64,000 nt of DNA from Psychrobacillus sp048572895 (GCF_048572895.1 NZ_CP183878.1:4186466-4250465), one strand, 5' to 3'; counted from the first letter of the stretch, positions 51,118 to 59,865 are shown. Notes: generated by a model not told the origin, from the sequence alone. Made by a program: numbers and translations.

Positions 51118-51237
51118 ATAATTAGGTTTACAGGTAGGTTAATAACATTAACTCAATCTTTATTCCAAAAAGCCCTTACAGGTACGAAGAAAAATCCTTT
51201 TTTGTTCGACTTTGTTCAAATCAGGACTCTTCTTTAA

Positions 51238-51387
51238 CTAGCGTGTACTTTACTCCAAGAAGGAGTAAATCCAGGACGAGTATTTGTAGATGATATTGAT
51301 TTGCCTACTACTGGACTTATTTGGTTAGGCAATAATGATGGTTTTATCTTTATTGGTGCTTTACTTTCAATAAGGAGGGATATTTGA
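51238..51387 (+). pseudogene. GNAT acetyltransferase remnant
   Basis: An open stretch without a start encodes TLLQEGVNPGRVFVDD, then LPTTGLIWLGNNDGFIFIG, the N-terminal pattern of GNAT_acetyltran-type proteins, and then stops. The remaining 180 or so residues are absent. Part of the decaying 46-51.4 kb region. Confidence 0.7.
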
Positions 51388-51434
51388 CTGAGAGGCGTAA
51401 TAGTAGATAAAGTTAAATTGCAGAGGGGGAGAAT

Positions 51435-51632
51435 ATGTCCAAATATATTAGTATATTTTTCTTGACATTAATGGCTAGTGTAATTTTATTTTTTCTATTT
51501 GCTGGTGTGTTTGATGGCGGTGATTATGCCGAATCAGCGGTTTATACATTTGGTACAATAATCATTATACTTCTATCATTTTTGATTTCACTCATGTACT
51601 ATTTAATAAATTTATTAAACAGGAAAATTTAG
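51435..51632 (+). CDS. Two-helix membrane miniprotein, unknown
   Basis: A 65-residue protein with two helices (about 5-24 and 36-58) around an acidic loop GVFDGGDYAESA. A good ribosome site (AGAGGGGGAG) precedes the ATG. I recognise no family. It ends before the hairpin at 51711. Confidence 0.6.
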   Translation: MSKYISIFFLTLMASVILFFLFAGVFDGGDYAESAVYTFGTIIIILLSFLISLMYYLINLLNRKI

Positions 51633-51710
51633 CTCTACTTTTACTAATGAGGTACTTTAGTAAAAAAACACAGAAAAAGTCAACAATCAACACTAACAGA
51701 ACCAAACATA

Positions 51711-51748
51711 AAAAAGGATCACCATTTTCTAAAATGGTCATCCTTTTT
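51711..51748. terminator. Bidirectional terminator overlapping a gene end
   Basis: AAAAAGGAT-C-ACCATTTT pairs with AAAATGGT-C-ATCCTTTTT. On the minus strand the same bases encode the last codons (DDHFRKW) of the gene ending at 51719. Confidence 0.82.
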
Positions 51749-51997
51749 TTTCATCGCATTTATTTCGTTTATTAAATAATCCAATTTACTTTGTATATCT
51801 GAGAGTTGCTGCTGGTTTACTTGCTTGTTTTGTTCTACACTCTTTTCTTCCTGAGCCAATTCGGAGAGAGCGATGCCTTCACCGATGGTTTCAATAATGT
51901 ATCCGATTGTTACAACAACAGTACCTAAAAATCCAACTTTATCGGCTAGGTTAGTCGGTAGCTCATTCTCCGGCTCGTTAGGGTCTGGTGAGTTCAT
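51719..51997 (-). CDS. Small membrane/coiled-coil protein, unknown
   Basis: A 92-residue protein: acidic Pro-rich start (MNSPDPNEPENELP), one hydrophobic helix (about 20-42) and a Gln-rich coiled coil (about 48-82), ending KKKDDHFRKW. Starts possible at ATG 51997 or GTG 52003; AAAGGA is upstream. Family unknown to me. Its 3' end is part of a terminator hairpin. Confidence 0.6.
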   Translation of the reverse strand: MNSPDPNEPENELPTNLADKVGFLGTVVVTIGYIIETIGEGIALSELAQEEKSVEQNKQVNQQQLSDIQSKLDYLINEINAMKKKDDHFRKW

Positions 51998-52056
51998 GCG
52001 CACTAACATCCTTTATGCTATCTTTTTACTAGCATATGTTGGCGGGAGCAAAAAAG

Positions 52057-52698
52057 TTATTTTTTTGTGGGAACTAATTTATGTTCAAATGCATAGATAA
52101 CGGCTTGTGTACGATCACTTACTTCGAGCTTCGATAAAATATTGCTGACATGTGTTTTGGCTGTTTTTAATGCTATAAAGAGGGTGTTCGCAATATCTTG
52201 ATTTGTTTTACCTTCTGCCATGAGCAATAGTACTTCATGCTCTCGGTCCGTTAAATCTTCATGGAGGGCGTGGTCTGATCCTTGGCGCATACGCTTCATC
52301 ATTTTGTTTGTTACTTCAGGCTCTAATACCGCGTCTCCATTTAATGTTTTGCGAATAGAGTCTGCAATATGAGAGGCTTTCGACGTTTTCAACAAATAAC
52401 TAATCGCACCAGCTTCAAGTGCAGGGTACACTTTGTCGTCATCGATAAAGCTCGTGACAATCATTACTTTTGCCTCTGGCCATTGCTCGACAATTTCGCG
52501 TGTAGCCTCTGCACCATTCATAATCGGCATCACCATATCCATTAAAATGATATCGGGTCTGTGCTCAAGTGCCATTTTCACCGCTTCTTTTCCATTAATA
52601 GCTTCTGCAACTACTTCCATATCTGGCTGAGCCTGCAAGTATGCGGAGACGCCGATACGCACCATTTCATGGTCATCGGCTAATAAGATTCGAATCAT
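52057..52698 (-). CDS. liaR: Response regulator LiaR (VraR type)
   Basis: A 213-residue NarL-family regulator: receiver (DDH at 9-11, phospho-Asp in DIILMDMVMPIMNG about 54, K about 104) and a LuxR-type helix-turn-helix (LTDREHEVLLLMAEGKTNQD, then KTAKTHVSNILSKLEV). It is the regulator of the cell-envelope stress system LiaFSR/VraSR that answers lipid II-binding antibiotics. Start ATG 52698 after AAGGAGAG, 5 bp beyond liaS. Confidence 0.92.
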   Translation of the reverse strand: MIRILLADDHEMVRIGVSAYLQAQPDMEVVAEAINGKEAVKMALEHRPDIILMDMVMPIMNGAEATREIVEQWPEAKVMIVTSFIDDDKVYPALEAGAISYLLKTSKASHIADSIRKTLNGDAVLEPEVTNKMMKRMRQGSDHALHEDLTDREHEVLLLMAEGKTNQDIANTLFIALKTAKTHVSNILSKLEVSDRTQAVIYAFEHKLVPTKK

Positions 52699-52702
52699 TT
52701 TC

Positions 52703-53761
52703 TCACTCTCCTTTCTCAAACTGGATTGTTTCAATATCTTTTTTCTCAATCGGTAACTTCACTTCTACAATTGTACCTTGGGAAGGAACAGAAACAATCT
52801 TACATGTTGCGCCGATTTCCACTGCTCGTTCCTGTACACTTTGCAACCCGTAAGAGCCATTTTTAGAATCAACCTGTTCAAACCCGACGCCGTTATCCTG
52901 AACGCGGAAGATAGCAAGATTATCACGTTCAACGAATAATATATCGACTTCCGTAGCATTTGCATGCCGCAATGTATTGGATAATGTTTCCTGTGCGATT
53001 CGAAATAAATGATCTTCGGCACCTTTCGATAATGGAACGTCTTCTAAGCGATAACGAATCGTGAAAAATACCTTTTCTTGTAATTCCATAAGCAACTCTT
53101 CTAAACCTTCCTTTAACGTTTTGTCATGAAGGGCTGCCGGACGGAGATGCAGTAATAGTGCGCGCATTTCTAATTGAGCCTGTTGTACAATTTTTTCGGT
53201 TTGTAGCAATGTTTTTGGGGCTTTTTCATGCTGTGCTTCTTCTATTTCTACCATAGTGGATAATAGCATCGATGCAGCAAATAATTGCTGAGATACGGAA
53301 TCATGTAGCTCTCTAGCTAGTCGCTGTCTTTCCTGCACGATACGTTCCTGAATAACTTTATCTTGTGCTTCTGCTTTTTCATTTGTAATACGTTGTAATG
53401 TCTTGCGCTGTGTCATTATAAGTTGTTCTAGTTGAGTTGTCGTAACATGTAATCGCTTTGAGTAGGTATACTTTTTCTTCGCTGGTACAAATGTTTCTGC
53501 CGCAAGTAAAGGACGCAGGCTAGTATCGATCTTCTTCTCCTGATCTCGAACCTTTTGTAGCGTGTTCATTGAAAAACTAAAACTCATAATTGCAAGGATG
53601 ATAATTATCCAAGCTCCAAAAGGAACCTCTGCATATTTTATTTCTAGTAAGGACCACCAAGCTTCTTCATTTGGCCAGCCCCATAGTGCATAAAGTAAAA
53701 GCGCTGCCAGTGTCAGCAAAATAGTGAAAATAGAGAGACCTTGCCCAAAAACAATCTTCAT
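52703..53761 (-). CDS. liaS: Sensor histidine kinase LiaS (VraS type)
   Basis: A 352-residue intramembrane-sensing kinase. Two helices (about 6-26 and 48-68) with a short loop, a coiled-coil linker, HisKA_3 with phospho-His in RLARELHDSVSQQLFAASM (about 158), and a HATPase with N box ETLSNTLRHANA and G region DNGVGF. There is no large outside domain, as in LiaS. It overlaps liaF by 4 bp. Confidence 0.92.
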   Translation of the reverse strand: MKIVFGQGLSIFTILLTLAALLLYALWGWPNEEAWWSLLEIKYAEVPFGAWIIIILAIMSFSFSMNTLQKVRDQEKKIDTSLRPLLAAETFVPAKKKYTYSKRLHVTTTQLEQLIMTQRKTLQRITNEKAEAQDKVIQERIVQERQRLARELHDSVSQQLFAASMLLSTMVEIEEAQHEKAPKTLLQTEKIVQQAQLEMRALLLHLRPAALHDKTLKEGLEELLMELQEKVFFTIRYRLEDVPLSKGAEDHLFRIAQETLSNTLRHANATEVDILFVERDNLAIFRVQDNGVGFEQVDSKNGSYGLQSVQERAVEIGATCKIVSVPSQGTIVEVKLPIEKKDIETIQFEKGE

Positions 53762-54459
53762 TTGCGAATCACCTCAATATCCCCAATCCAAGTAGATACG
53801 GTAATAACTAACTCTGAAGCGTAAGTGACGTCTTCTAAATAGCCATCTTTCACTAGAACAGATTGGTTCCATAACCGCTGTATACCGCGGCCGAAGATAT
53901 TCGCCTCTCCAATAACAGTCGCGTAATGTAGTCTTACAGGAATTTCATACGGTACATAGATGGTTACTTTTCCAAGGGACTGACGAATGGAAATGAAGGA
54001 AGTACCCTTTGGTAATACCGTTTGAGTTACATCAATCACTTGTTCTCCATAAAAGCTCTGTACATGGACATCTTGCCACTCATAAGCATTAAATGGAGTC
54101 GTTTGAGAAGAAAATAATTTATTTTGAATAATACTATTCGGAGTTTCTTTATATACTGTGTCAAATGGACGAACCATTTTTTGAATAGGTTCATTTTTCC
54201 ATAGTTTATACAGGATGTACCCCATTAAAGCGAGTAGTAGAAGTCGTAAGCTCCACATTGAAAAAACCGCTATGATTAAAAGAGTAAATCCTGACCAAAA
54301 TAAAAATCGAGTACGTTTTCGCATGCTAAAATACATCATCCCGATGCCAAGAAGAACTAATACAATACTGCCATTTCCAAAAATTGTAGCCTCTATGAAC
54401 ATAAGGAAAACAAAACAAATGAGTATAAAAGCAAGCTTGTTTGTTTGGTTTTCTTTCAT
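53758..54459 (-). CDS. liaF: LiaF (cell-wall-active antibiotics response protein)
   Basis: A 233-residue negative regulator of LiaRS. Four short helices in the first 85 residues, then a soluble beta domain (DUF2154-like; VIDVTQTVLPKGTSFISIRQ, then GKVTIYVPYEIPVRLHYATV and FGRGIQRLWNQS) that holds LiaS inactive. A ribosome site (AGGAGGAAT) precedes the ATG. First gene of liaF-liaS-liaR, separated from liaIH by a hairpin-rich block. Confidence 0.92.
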   Translation of the reverse strand: MKENQTNKLAFILICFVFLMFIEATIFGNGSIVLVLLGIGMMYFSMRKRTRFLFWSGFTLLIIAVFSMWSLRLLLLALMGYILYKLWKNEPIQKMVRPFDTVYKETPNSIIQNKLFSSQTTPFNAYEWQDVHVQSFYGEQVIDVTQTVLPKGTSFISIRQSLGKVTIYVPYEIPVRLHYATVIGEANIFGRGIQRLWNQSVLVKDGYLEDVTYASELVITVSTWIGDIEVIRK

Positions 54460-54816
54460 AATGAGTATTCCTCCTTCTTCGCATTAGGTGACCAACAGCC
54501 AGTTGGGTTGAGGCTCACAGGATGTGAGTCACATAGATGAAGCCACACGACGTGGCGTTTTCGTCTATGTTCTACATCGGGGCTTTACAGGCTGTTACCC
54601 AAGGGGAAATACAGCCTGTTAAACCGGGATAAGGATTAGTAAGGAGAAGGCGAATGCCTTCTCCTCTACTTAATACCTGCTAATCCTTCTATCTGTCTAG
54701 CTCCAGACGCCAGCTGCTCGATCACTTCAGACTTGCTGAAAAGGCAAAGGACGCCTTTACTTCAAGTCTTCCAGTGCCTTTCGCAGCAGAGCGGCGTCTT
54801 GCGCCTTTCTTCTAGT
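54460..54816. repeat. Hairpin-dense intergenic repeat block between liaH and liaF
   Basis: Five inverted repeats in 300 bp: CTCACA/TGTGAG (54514-54528), 54532-54569 (CATAGA-type arms), ACAGGCTGT/ACAGCCTGT (54587-54619), AGGAGAAGGC/GCCTTCTCCT (54642-54665, inside GGATTAG/CTAATCC) and an outer pair AGACGCC/GGCGTCT (54705-54799). It is more GC-rich than the genes around it. The piece after TGTCTAGCTCCAG resembles dispersed Bacillus intergenic repeats known to me. Confidence 0.7.
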
Positions 54817-55455
54817 TTACACAATTTCTTCTTTCTTTTGTGCGTTTTTTTCTAACATTTCTAAACGTTGCTCCATCGAAGTGATTTCATGCTCTTTTTC
54901 AATCTTTTGTCCAAGGCGTTCGATGTATTGTTCCATGTCTTGGAATGTGCCGAAATTCTTTTCTTTTTGTTCTGGTTGTAGAATGCGATCCATTTGATGG
55001 TGTGCACGAGTTACATTTTCTTTTCCCATCAATTGTAATTGACGAACTTTCATGTCTTTGATTTTATGTTTCATTTCTTCGTATTTACGTTCTAATCCGA
55101 AAAGCTCTTCCGTTGTTTGGTGAATACTGTTTTGTAATACAGTGGCACGTTCTTCGTATGCGTTTACTTCAGCTAAAGCAAATGCTGCTAGGTCTTCCTC
55201 GCCGCTTGTAGTTGCAAGCTCTACTTGGTTTTTGCGTTTTTCAACCATTTGTAGAGTTTCAGTTAGTTCTTTTTCAAGTTCTTGTTTTAAATTTCCTTGG
55301 CGTTCTAACCATTTACCAGTTTGCTCTGTTTGTCTTTCTGCTTCACGAATGTATTGGTTTAGCATTGCAATCGGGTTTTTCTCTTCTTTTTTGTCAAATA
55401 GCTTGTGTAAATCTGCTTCTATTGAATATTTTAATCTGTTTAATAGTGATGTCAT
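54817..55455 (-). CDS. liaH: LiaH, PspA/IM30 family
   Basis: A 212-residue almost wholly helical coiled-coil protein of the phage-shock family (SLLNRLKYSIEADLHKLFDK, then NPIAMLNQYIREAERQTEQT). It forms large rings at the membrane under envelope stress. Start ATG 55455 after AAGGAGGAAA. It follows the liaI-like gene by 13 bp, as in B. subtilis liaIH. Confidence 0.9.
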   Translation of the reverse strand: MTSLLNRLKYSIEADLHKLFDKKEEKNPIAMLNQYIREAERQTEQTGKWLERQGNLKQELEKELTETLQMVEKRKNQVELATTSGEEDLAAFALAEVNAYEERATVLQNSIHQTTEELFGLERKYEEMKHKIKDMKVRQLQLMGKENVTRAHHQMDRILQPEQKEKNFGTFQDMEQYIERLGQKIEKEHEITSMEQRLEMLEKNAQKKEEIV

Positions 55456-55468
55456 TTTGGTTTCCTCC

Positions 55469-55822
55469 TTATTTTGAAAGCTCGTTCCATTGTTTTTCAA
55501 AGTTTACAAATGGGTCATCTGTTTTAACGATTGGTGATGAAAAGCTAACTGCTTCGTTGTTCCATTTTTTCACTACATACCAAACTGCCAAAAATGCTAA
55601 GATAGCGAAGAATCCAGGTACGTTTACAACCGCGGTGATTAAACCAACGATACCTACGCTTGCCCAAAATATTTTCAAAAACGTGGACTCACTCTTTAAG
55701 TAAAAATGCACCCCAGCAAAGACGATAGCCGCTGAAACCCCAAGAGCTAAAAGTGAACCTAAGTTAACTAATGCTACAATCCCTGCGATAATTCCTAGTG
55801 TTAATAAACCAAACTTTTTCAT
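55469..55822 (-). CDS. LiaI-like membrane protein
   Basis: A 117-residue protein with three to four helices (about 5-25, 27-46, 50-68, 70-85) and a soluble tail ending FVNFEKQWNELSK. Position directly before liaH and the small polytopic form match LiaI, the membrane anchor of LiaH. Sequence similarity to B. subtilis LiaI is not obvious to me, so the name rests on context. Confidence 0.7.
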   Translation of the reverse strand: MKKFGLLTLGIIAGIVALVNLGSLLALGVSAAIVFAGVHFYLKSESTFLKIFWASVGIVGLITAVVNVPGFFAILAFLAVWYVVKKWNNEAVSFSSPIVKTDDPFVNFEKQWNELSK

Positions 55823-55899
55823 ATGTTTGTTCCTCCTCTCGTTTGTATTACTAGCTTATCAATTCTAAAAACAATTCCAAACGGGCTTAGAATCGATTT

Positions 55900-55923
55900 T
55901 CCTATCGGTCTAGAGGCTTAGGA
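55900..55923. promoter_or_regulatory. Candidate LiaR operator upstream of liaI
   Basis: A 24-bp imperfect palindrome with arms TCCTA/TAGGA and centre TCTAGA, about 80 bp upstream of liaI on the minus strand. Minus-strand TTGTTT, 18 bp, TAATAC follows. Candidate only. Confidence 0.35.
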
Positions 55924-56027
55924 GTACTAGGACAATTTCTGCTATACTTATGAAAAAGCGGTCAGGAATTAGTTTTGGTGCCTGATTTTTTGGTAAGTTA
56001 AAAATACATACATTGGAGAAATGCCAC

Positions 56028-57116
56028 ATGAAAAGAATCGCTGGAGTAGCAGTAGCAATACTCTTATATTCTGCCATTGTATTTTACTTTGGTTGGAACG
56101 TCGCCACTTGGTTAGAGTTATATATCCCTATAAATATATGGCTGTTTGGCATCGTCTGGGGACTAGTTGCTTTTGGATTTATCATTGGGAGATTCAGTCA
56201 TAAGCTGAGACTATTTAGTATAGTAGGTTCCTATTGGATTATTGTAATGCAGTATGGGATTATCCTTTTTCCGATAGCGACCGTTCTTACATGGATTTTC
56301 CCGAGTCATTTAAACTTAATAGGGTGGATAGTTTTTGGGATTTTCATCTTCATATTAATATTAGGCACGTATAACGCATACACACCGGTTGTTCGAGAAC
56401 TTTCTATAATGTTGCCTAAAAAGGGTTCCAAGCTAGAATCTATTAAAGTAGTGGTTGCATCTGATTTCCATCTTGGTTTATTATCCAATAGGGCGCATTT
56501 AACTAGATTTGTGAAAAAGGCAAATGCTGAGAAGCCGGATTTAGTGTTGTTAGCAGGGGATTTAGTCGATGATGATCCTATTTGGTTTGTTCAAAAAGGT
56601 ATGTCAGAAGTTATGAAACAGCTCACTTCTACGTATGGTATATATGGGGTGCTTGGAAATCATGAATACTATGGAAAGAAAATTCCACTATTAGTAGAAG
56701 AGATGGAGGCCTCGAACGTTCGTATGCTTTTAGATGAAACTATTTTAGTGGCTGATTCGTTCTATTTGACAGGTCGTGAAGACTTGACGAATAAAAAAAG
56801 AAAGCAATTATCCGAGTTATCTCCCGAAGAAAGAGATTTACCTTGGTTTGTAATGGATCATACACCTTCTAATTTATTGATACCTGAGAAGGAAAAGGTA
56901 GACTTTCATGTGTCTGGCCATACACATCTTGGTCAAATGTGGCCAAATCATTTATTTACAAGAAAGATATTTGAATTAGATTATGGCTATAGGCAAAAAG
57001 GAAGTTTACATGCAATTGTATCTTCTGGGTTTGGTTTTTGGGGTCCACCTATAAGGTTAGGGAGCCAATCGGAGCTATGGTCAGTAAACATTAAGTTAGA
57101 GGATGGGGAAGTATAA
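56028..57116 (+). CDS. Membrane-anchored metallophosphoesterase (YkuE/YaeI-like)
   Basis: A 362-residue protein: four N-terminal helices (about 5-25, 38-60, 68-90, 96-118), then a calcineurin-like phosphoesterase with all metal motifs: SDFHLG (about 147), GDLVDDD (about 177), GNHEYY (about 212), and SGHTHLGQMW (about 300). Relatives act on lipid or nucleotide phosphates at the membrane. Start ATG 56028 with GGAG upstream. Its stop overlaps the dedA start. Confidence 0.88.
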   Translation: MKRIAGVAVAILLYSAIVFYFGWNVATWLELYIPINIWLFGIVWGLVAFGFIIGRFSHKLRLFSIVGSYWIIVMQYGIILFPIATVLTWIFPSHLNLIGWIVFGIFIFILILGTYNAYTPVVRELSIMLPKKGSKLESIKVVVASDFHLGLLSNRAHLTRFVKKANAEKPDLVLLAGDLVDDDPIWFVQKGMSEVMKQLTSTYGIYGVLGNHEYYGKKIPLLVEEMEASNVRMLLDETILVADSFYLTGREDLTNKKRKQLSELSPEERDLPWFVMDHTPSNLLIPEKEKVDFHVSGHTHLGQMWPNHLFTRKIFELDYGYRQKGSLHAIVSSGFGFWGPPIRLGSQSELWSVNIKLEDGEV

Positions 57117-57718
57117 TGGAAGCATGGATTACAGACTGGATGAATCAGTTTGGTTATCTGGGAGTATTTTTATTAATTTTGGCAGAAAATATTTTCCCAC
57201 CAATTCCTTCTGAAGTGATTTTGACACTGGGAGGATTTATGACAACGACTACGAGTATGACAAAGTTCGGTATTATTATTGCATCTACAGCAGGATCTGT
57301 TATTGGGGCAGCGATTTTGTATGGTATCGGATTATTGTTAGATGTAGAGCGTTTGGAGAAAATTGTAGGGAAATACGGGAAATTCTTAAGATTAACCATC
57401 AAGGACATACACAAAGCAGACGCTTGGTTCGATAAATACGGCGTATGGGCGGTGTTTTTCGGAAGACTAGTACCTCTTGTAAGAAGTCTTATTTCGATTC
57501 CTGCTGGTATGTCAAATATGAAGTTTGGGTTATTTCTTCTATTTACAACGCTTGGAACATTAATATGGAATACGGTATTAGTTTCAGTTGGAGCAGCGGT
57601 AGGAGATAATTGGGATGAAATTGTTGGATATATGGATATTTACTCCAACATCGTGTATGCAATCATAGCAATTGGTGGTATCGCATTTCTTATTTGGTAT
57701 TTTAAAAAACGGGACTAA
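57116..57718 (+). CDS. DedA-family membrane protein
   Basis: A 200-residue polytopic protein with the DedA signatures ENIFPPIPSEVILTLGGF (about 25-42), GRLVPLVRSLISIPAGMSNM (about 118-137) and TTLGTLIWNTVLVSVG. Some DedA proteins flip undecaprenyl phosphate across the membrane, which fits the uppP gene 9 bp downstream. It starts within the stop codon of the phosphoesterase gene (TAATG). Confidence 0.93.
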   Translation: MEAWITDWMNQFGYLGVFLLILAENIFPPIPSEVILTLGGFMTTTTSMTKFGIIIASTAGSVIGAAILYGIGLLLDVERLEKIVGKYGKFLRLTIKDIHKADAWFDKYGVWAVFFGRLVPLVRSLISIPAGMSNMKFGLFLLFTTLGTLIWNTVLVSVGAAVGDNWDEIVGYMDIYSNIVYAIIAIGGIAFLIWYFKKRD

Positions 57719-57727
57719 GGAGATCAT

Positions 57728-58555
57728 ATGGAAATTTTAGAGTTATTAAAAGCACTTATATTAGGTTTTGTAGAGGGAATGACAGAGTTTGCGCCGGTAT
57801 CATCTACGGGACATATGATTATTGTTGATGATATGTGGTTGAAAACAGAAGAATTTTTAGGAAAATACTCCGCCAATACATTTAAAATTGTTATTCAGCT
57901 TGGGTCGATTTTAGCGGTAGTAGTGGTCATGTGGAAAAGATTATTTAGTTTAGTTGGGTTATATAAAATAGACACGGAAGAATCGAGCAAACAATTCAAT
58001 CTGCTTCATGTTATTGTTGGTATTATCCCAGCTGGAGTATTAGGGGTACTATTAGAAAATTTTATCGATGAGCATTTATTTAGGGTGGAATATGTTATTT
58101 TCAGTTTGGTAGCTGGTGCTATTTTCATGATAATTGCTGACAAATTTGGACCTAAAAAACCGAGCATCGTAAGCTTGGACCAAATTACATATGCGCAAGC
58201 ATTCAAAGTTGGTCTAGTACAATGTTTATCATTATGGCCAGGGTTTTCTCGCTCAGGTGCAACAATCTCCGGTGGGGTATTGTTCGGAATGAGTCATAAA
58301 ACAGCAGCAGACTTCACTTTCATTATGGCTGTGCCTATCATGGCCGGTGCAAGCTTAGTATCTGTAGTGAAAAACTTTGATGAGATTAATATGAGTGATA
58401 TGGGCTTTTATGCAGTAGGCTTTCTAAGCGCATTTGTATTTGCACTTATTTCTATTAAGTTCTTCTTAAAATTAGTTTCTCGTATTAAGCTAGTTCCATT
58501 TGCAATTTATCGCATTGTGGTAGCGATAATTCTTGCGGTAATTGTATTTTTTTAA
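57728..58555 (+). CDS. uppP: Undecaprenyl-diphosphatase UppP (BacA)
   Basis: A 275-residue integral membrane phosphatase that recycles the cell-wall lipid carrier undecaprenyl diphosphate. Active-site motifs: LGFVEGMTEFAPVSSTGHMI (about 12-31, usually EGLTEFLPVSSTGH) and PGFSRSGATISGG (about 171-183). Leu-to-Met/Ala changes in the first motif are mild. Last of the phosphoesterase-dedA-uppP unit, which points to lipid-carrier metabolism. Confidence 0.95.
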   Translation: MEILELLKALILGFVEGMTEFAPVSSTGHMIIVDDMWLKTEEFLGKYSANTFKIVIQLGSILAVVVVMWKRLFSLVGLYKIDTEESSKQFNLLHVIVGIIPAGVLGVLLENFIDEHLFRVEYVIFSLVAGAIFMIIADKFGPKKPSIVSLDQITYAQAFKVGLVQCLSLWPGFSRSGATISGGVLFGMSHKTAADFTFIMAVPIMAGASLVSVVKNFDEINMSDMGFYAVGFLSAFVFALISIKFFLKLVSRIKLVPFAIYRIVVAIILAVIVFF

Positions 58556-58608
58556 ACAAGATAGCAAATATTATTAAGTACTGCGTGAAGTGGTACAAAG
58601 CTATAGGG

Positions 58609-58640
58609 AAAAAAGCATTGCCTCTGGCAGTGCTTTTTTT
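58609..58640 (+). terminator. Terminator of uppP
   Basis: A 14-bp stem AAAAAAGCATTGCC/GGCAGTGCTTTTTT, 3-nt loop. Confidence 0.88.
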
Positions 58641-58776
58641 AAAATTGCTCAGATTAGATATAGAGAATGGGTTTTCCTATATAATATTGGTACTGGCTAT
58701 TGATGTTGAGATAAACATAAGATTGTGAAAGTGTTCACTTAAATTCTATAAAGAATGAAGCTTGAAGATGAAATGT

Positions 58777-58802
58777 GTCTAGAAAAATTAAAGAACGGGT
58801 AA
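58777..58802 (+). promoter_or_regulatory. SigB-like promoter
   Basis: GTCTAG (58777-58782), 14 bp, GGGTAA (58797-58802), resembling the SigB consensus GTTTAA-N12/14-GGGTAT. It fits a general stress gene. Confidence 0.5.
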
Positions 58803-58839
58803 AGAATACATAGTTGAAGCAAACAGGAGGTAATTTTTA

Positions 58840-59277
58840 ATGAAGAATCATGTTATTGGCGTATACGAAAATGAACATCAAGTGTCCGAAGTTGTTGAAG
58901 ATTTAAAAGAGAAAGGCTATACAACTGAAGAAATTTCAGTTATTGCTAAAAATACAAAAGAATTATCAGAAATCACACAGGAACTAAAACCCTCGACTAA
59001 GGATGGAGCCATTGCTGGAGCTATAACTGGAGGAGCAATTGGCATAGCGGGCGTGATAGCAGGGTTATCCACTGTATTGATTCCCGGATTTGGTGCTGTG
59101 TTGGCAGCAGGTCCTATTATTACAACAATTGGCGGAGCAGTTGTAGGGGCCAGCTCTGGTGCTGGAGGATTAAAGCATGCTCTTATGGAAATTGGAGTCC
59201 CAGATGATGAAGCAGAACGCTATTCTGATGAAGCTCAGGATGGTAAAATCTTGGTATTTCTTCATCCCAAAGAGTGA
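58840..59277 (+). CDS. General stress protein, YflT/GsiB-neighbour (DUF1269-like) type
   Basis: A 145-residue protein. The N-terminal YflT-like domain (IGVYENEHQVSEVVEDLKEK, then YTTEEISVIAKN) is followed by a Gly/Ala-rich hydrophobic segment (about 57-110) and a C-terminal ALMEIGVPDDEAERYSDEAQ module. This heat/salt-stress family is common in Bacillus. The SigB-like promoter 40 bp upstream agrees. Molecular role unknown. Confidence 0.85.
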   Translation: MKNHVIGVYENEHQVSEVVEDLKEKGYTTEEISVIAKNTKELSEITQELKPSTKDGAIAGAITGGAIGIAGVIAGLSTVLIPGFGAVLAAGPIITTIGGAVVGASSGAGGLKHALMEIGVPDDEAERYSDEAQDGKILVFLHPKE

Positions 59278-59409
59278 GGTCGGATTGAATGGCCTGATGT
59301 TTGCAAAAATAATGCGCAGTGATTTTAGCTAAAAGTCGTCGCTGAATCACTTGATGTAATAGTTTTCCTAGAGAATTGAGTAGCTTAAATTTAGGAGTTG
59401 CTCACTTAA

Positions 59410-59457
59410 ACACAATATGTTAGATTATATAAATGAACTAAACACAATATATAGTAT
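59410..59457 (+). promoter_or_regulatory. Tandem NrdR boxes
   Basis: ACACAATATGTTAGAT (59410-59425) and ACACAATATATAGTAT (59442-59457) resemble the NrdR box ACACWATATWTWGTGT; the second is the better match. They are separated by 16 bp, the usual tandem spacing. The first lies within a weak promoter TTGCTC-N17-TAGATT. Confidence 0.75.
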
Positions 59458-59464
59458 GTTAACG

Positions 59465-59640
59465 ATGAAAAGGTACCTTTATGGTTTAAAAGGGAATTCG
59501 GTAAAATGCCGAAGCTGTCCCCGCAACTGTAAGTGTGGACGACTGTTGAATAGCCACTGCGAGTAATCGTGGGAAGGCCGGCAGAAGAGTGAAACACGAG
59601 CCAGTAGACCTGCCTCTTCATCGGTAAGCAACACTTTCTT
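59465..59640 (+). ncRNA. Cobalamin (B12) riboswitch
   Basis: Ordered hallmarks: GGTACCTTTATGGTTTAAAA, GGGAATTCGGT, GAAGCTGTCCCCGCAACTGT and the B12 box GCCAGTAGACCTGCC (about 59602). A strong terminator follows at 59720. Bound adenosylcobalamin should end transcription before the ribonucleotide reductase genes. Confidence 0.96.
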
Positions 59641-59719
59641 CGGGGGTTGAGAGGTGGGAGCGAAGGCCTCTATCTCGAATGATCGATATGTCTTGTTGTA
59701 TCCTACACTTTTAATTTTG

Positions 59720-59760
59720 AGCGATGGCTCAGCCGAAGATGGCTGTGTCATCGCTTTTTT
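59720..59760 (+). terminator. Riboswitch-controlled terminator
   Basis: A stem of 14 pairs out of 15 (59720-59734 with 59741-59755), then six T, about 105 bp before nrdE. Confidence 0.88.
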
Positions 59761-59865
59761 GTGTTGAAGTTTAAAGGAGTTGGCCACATAAAAAGTGATA
59801 AGTACCACATAAAACAATTCAAGCATTACATAACCGCACTCGATTAAAAAATAGGAGGAATTCAC

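Noticed and set aside
54480..54816. A liaG gene between liaH and liaF
   Set aside because: No long frame exists on the minus strand here; the space is filled by hairpins.
59479..59865. Leftward 128-codon open frame
   Set aside because: It runs antisense through the cobalamin riboswitch and its terminator.
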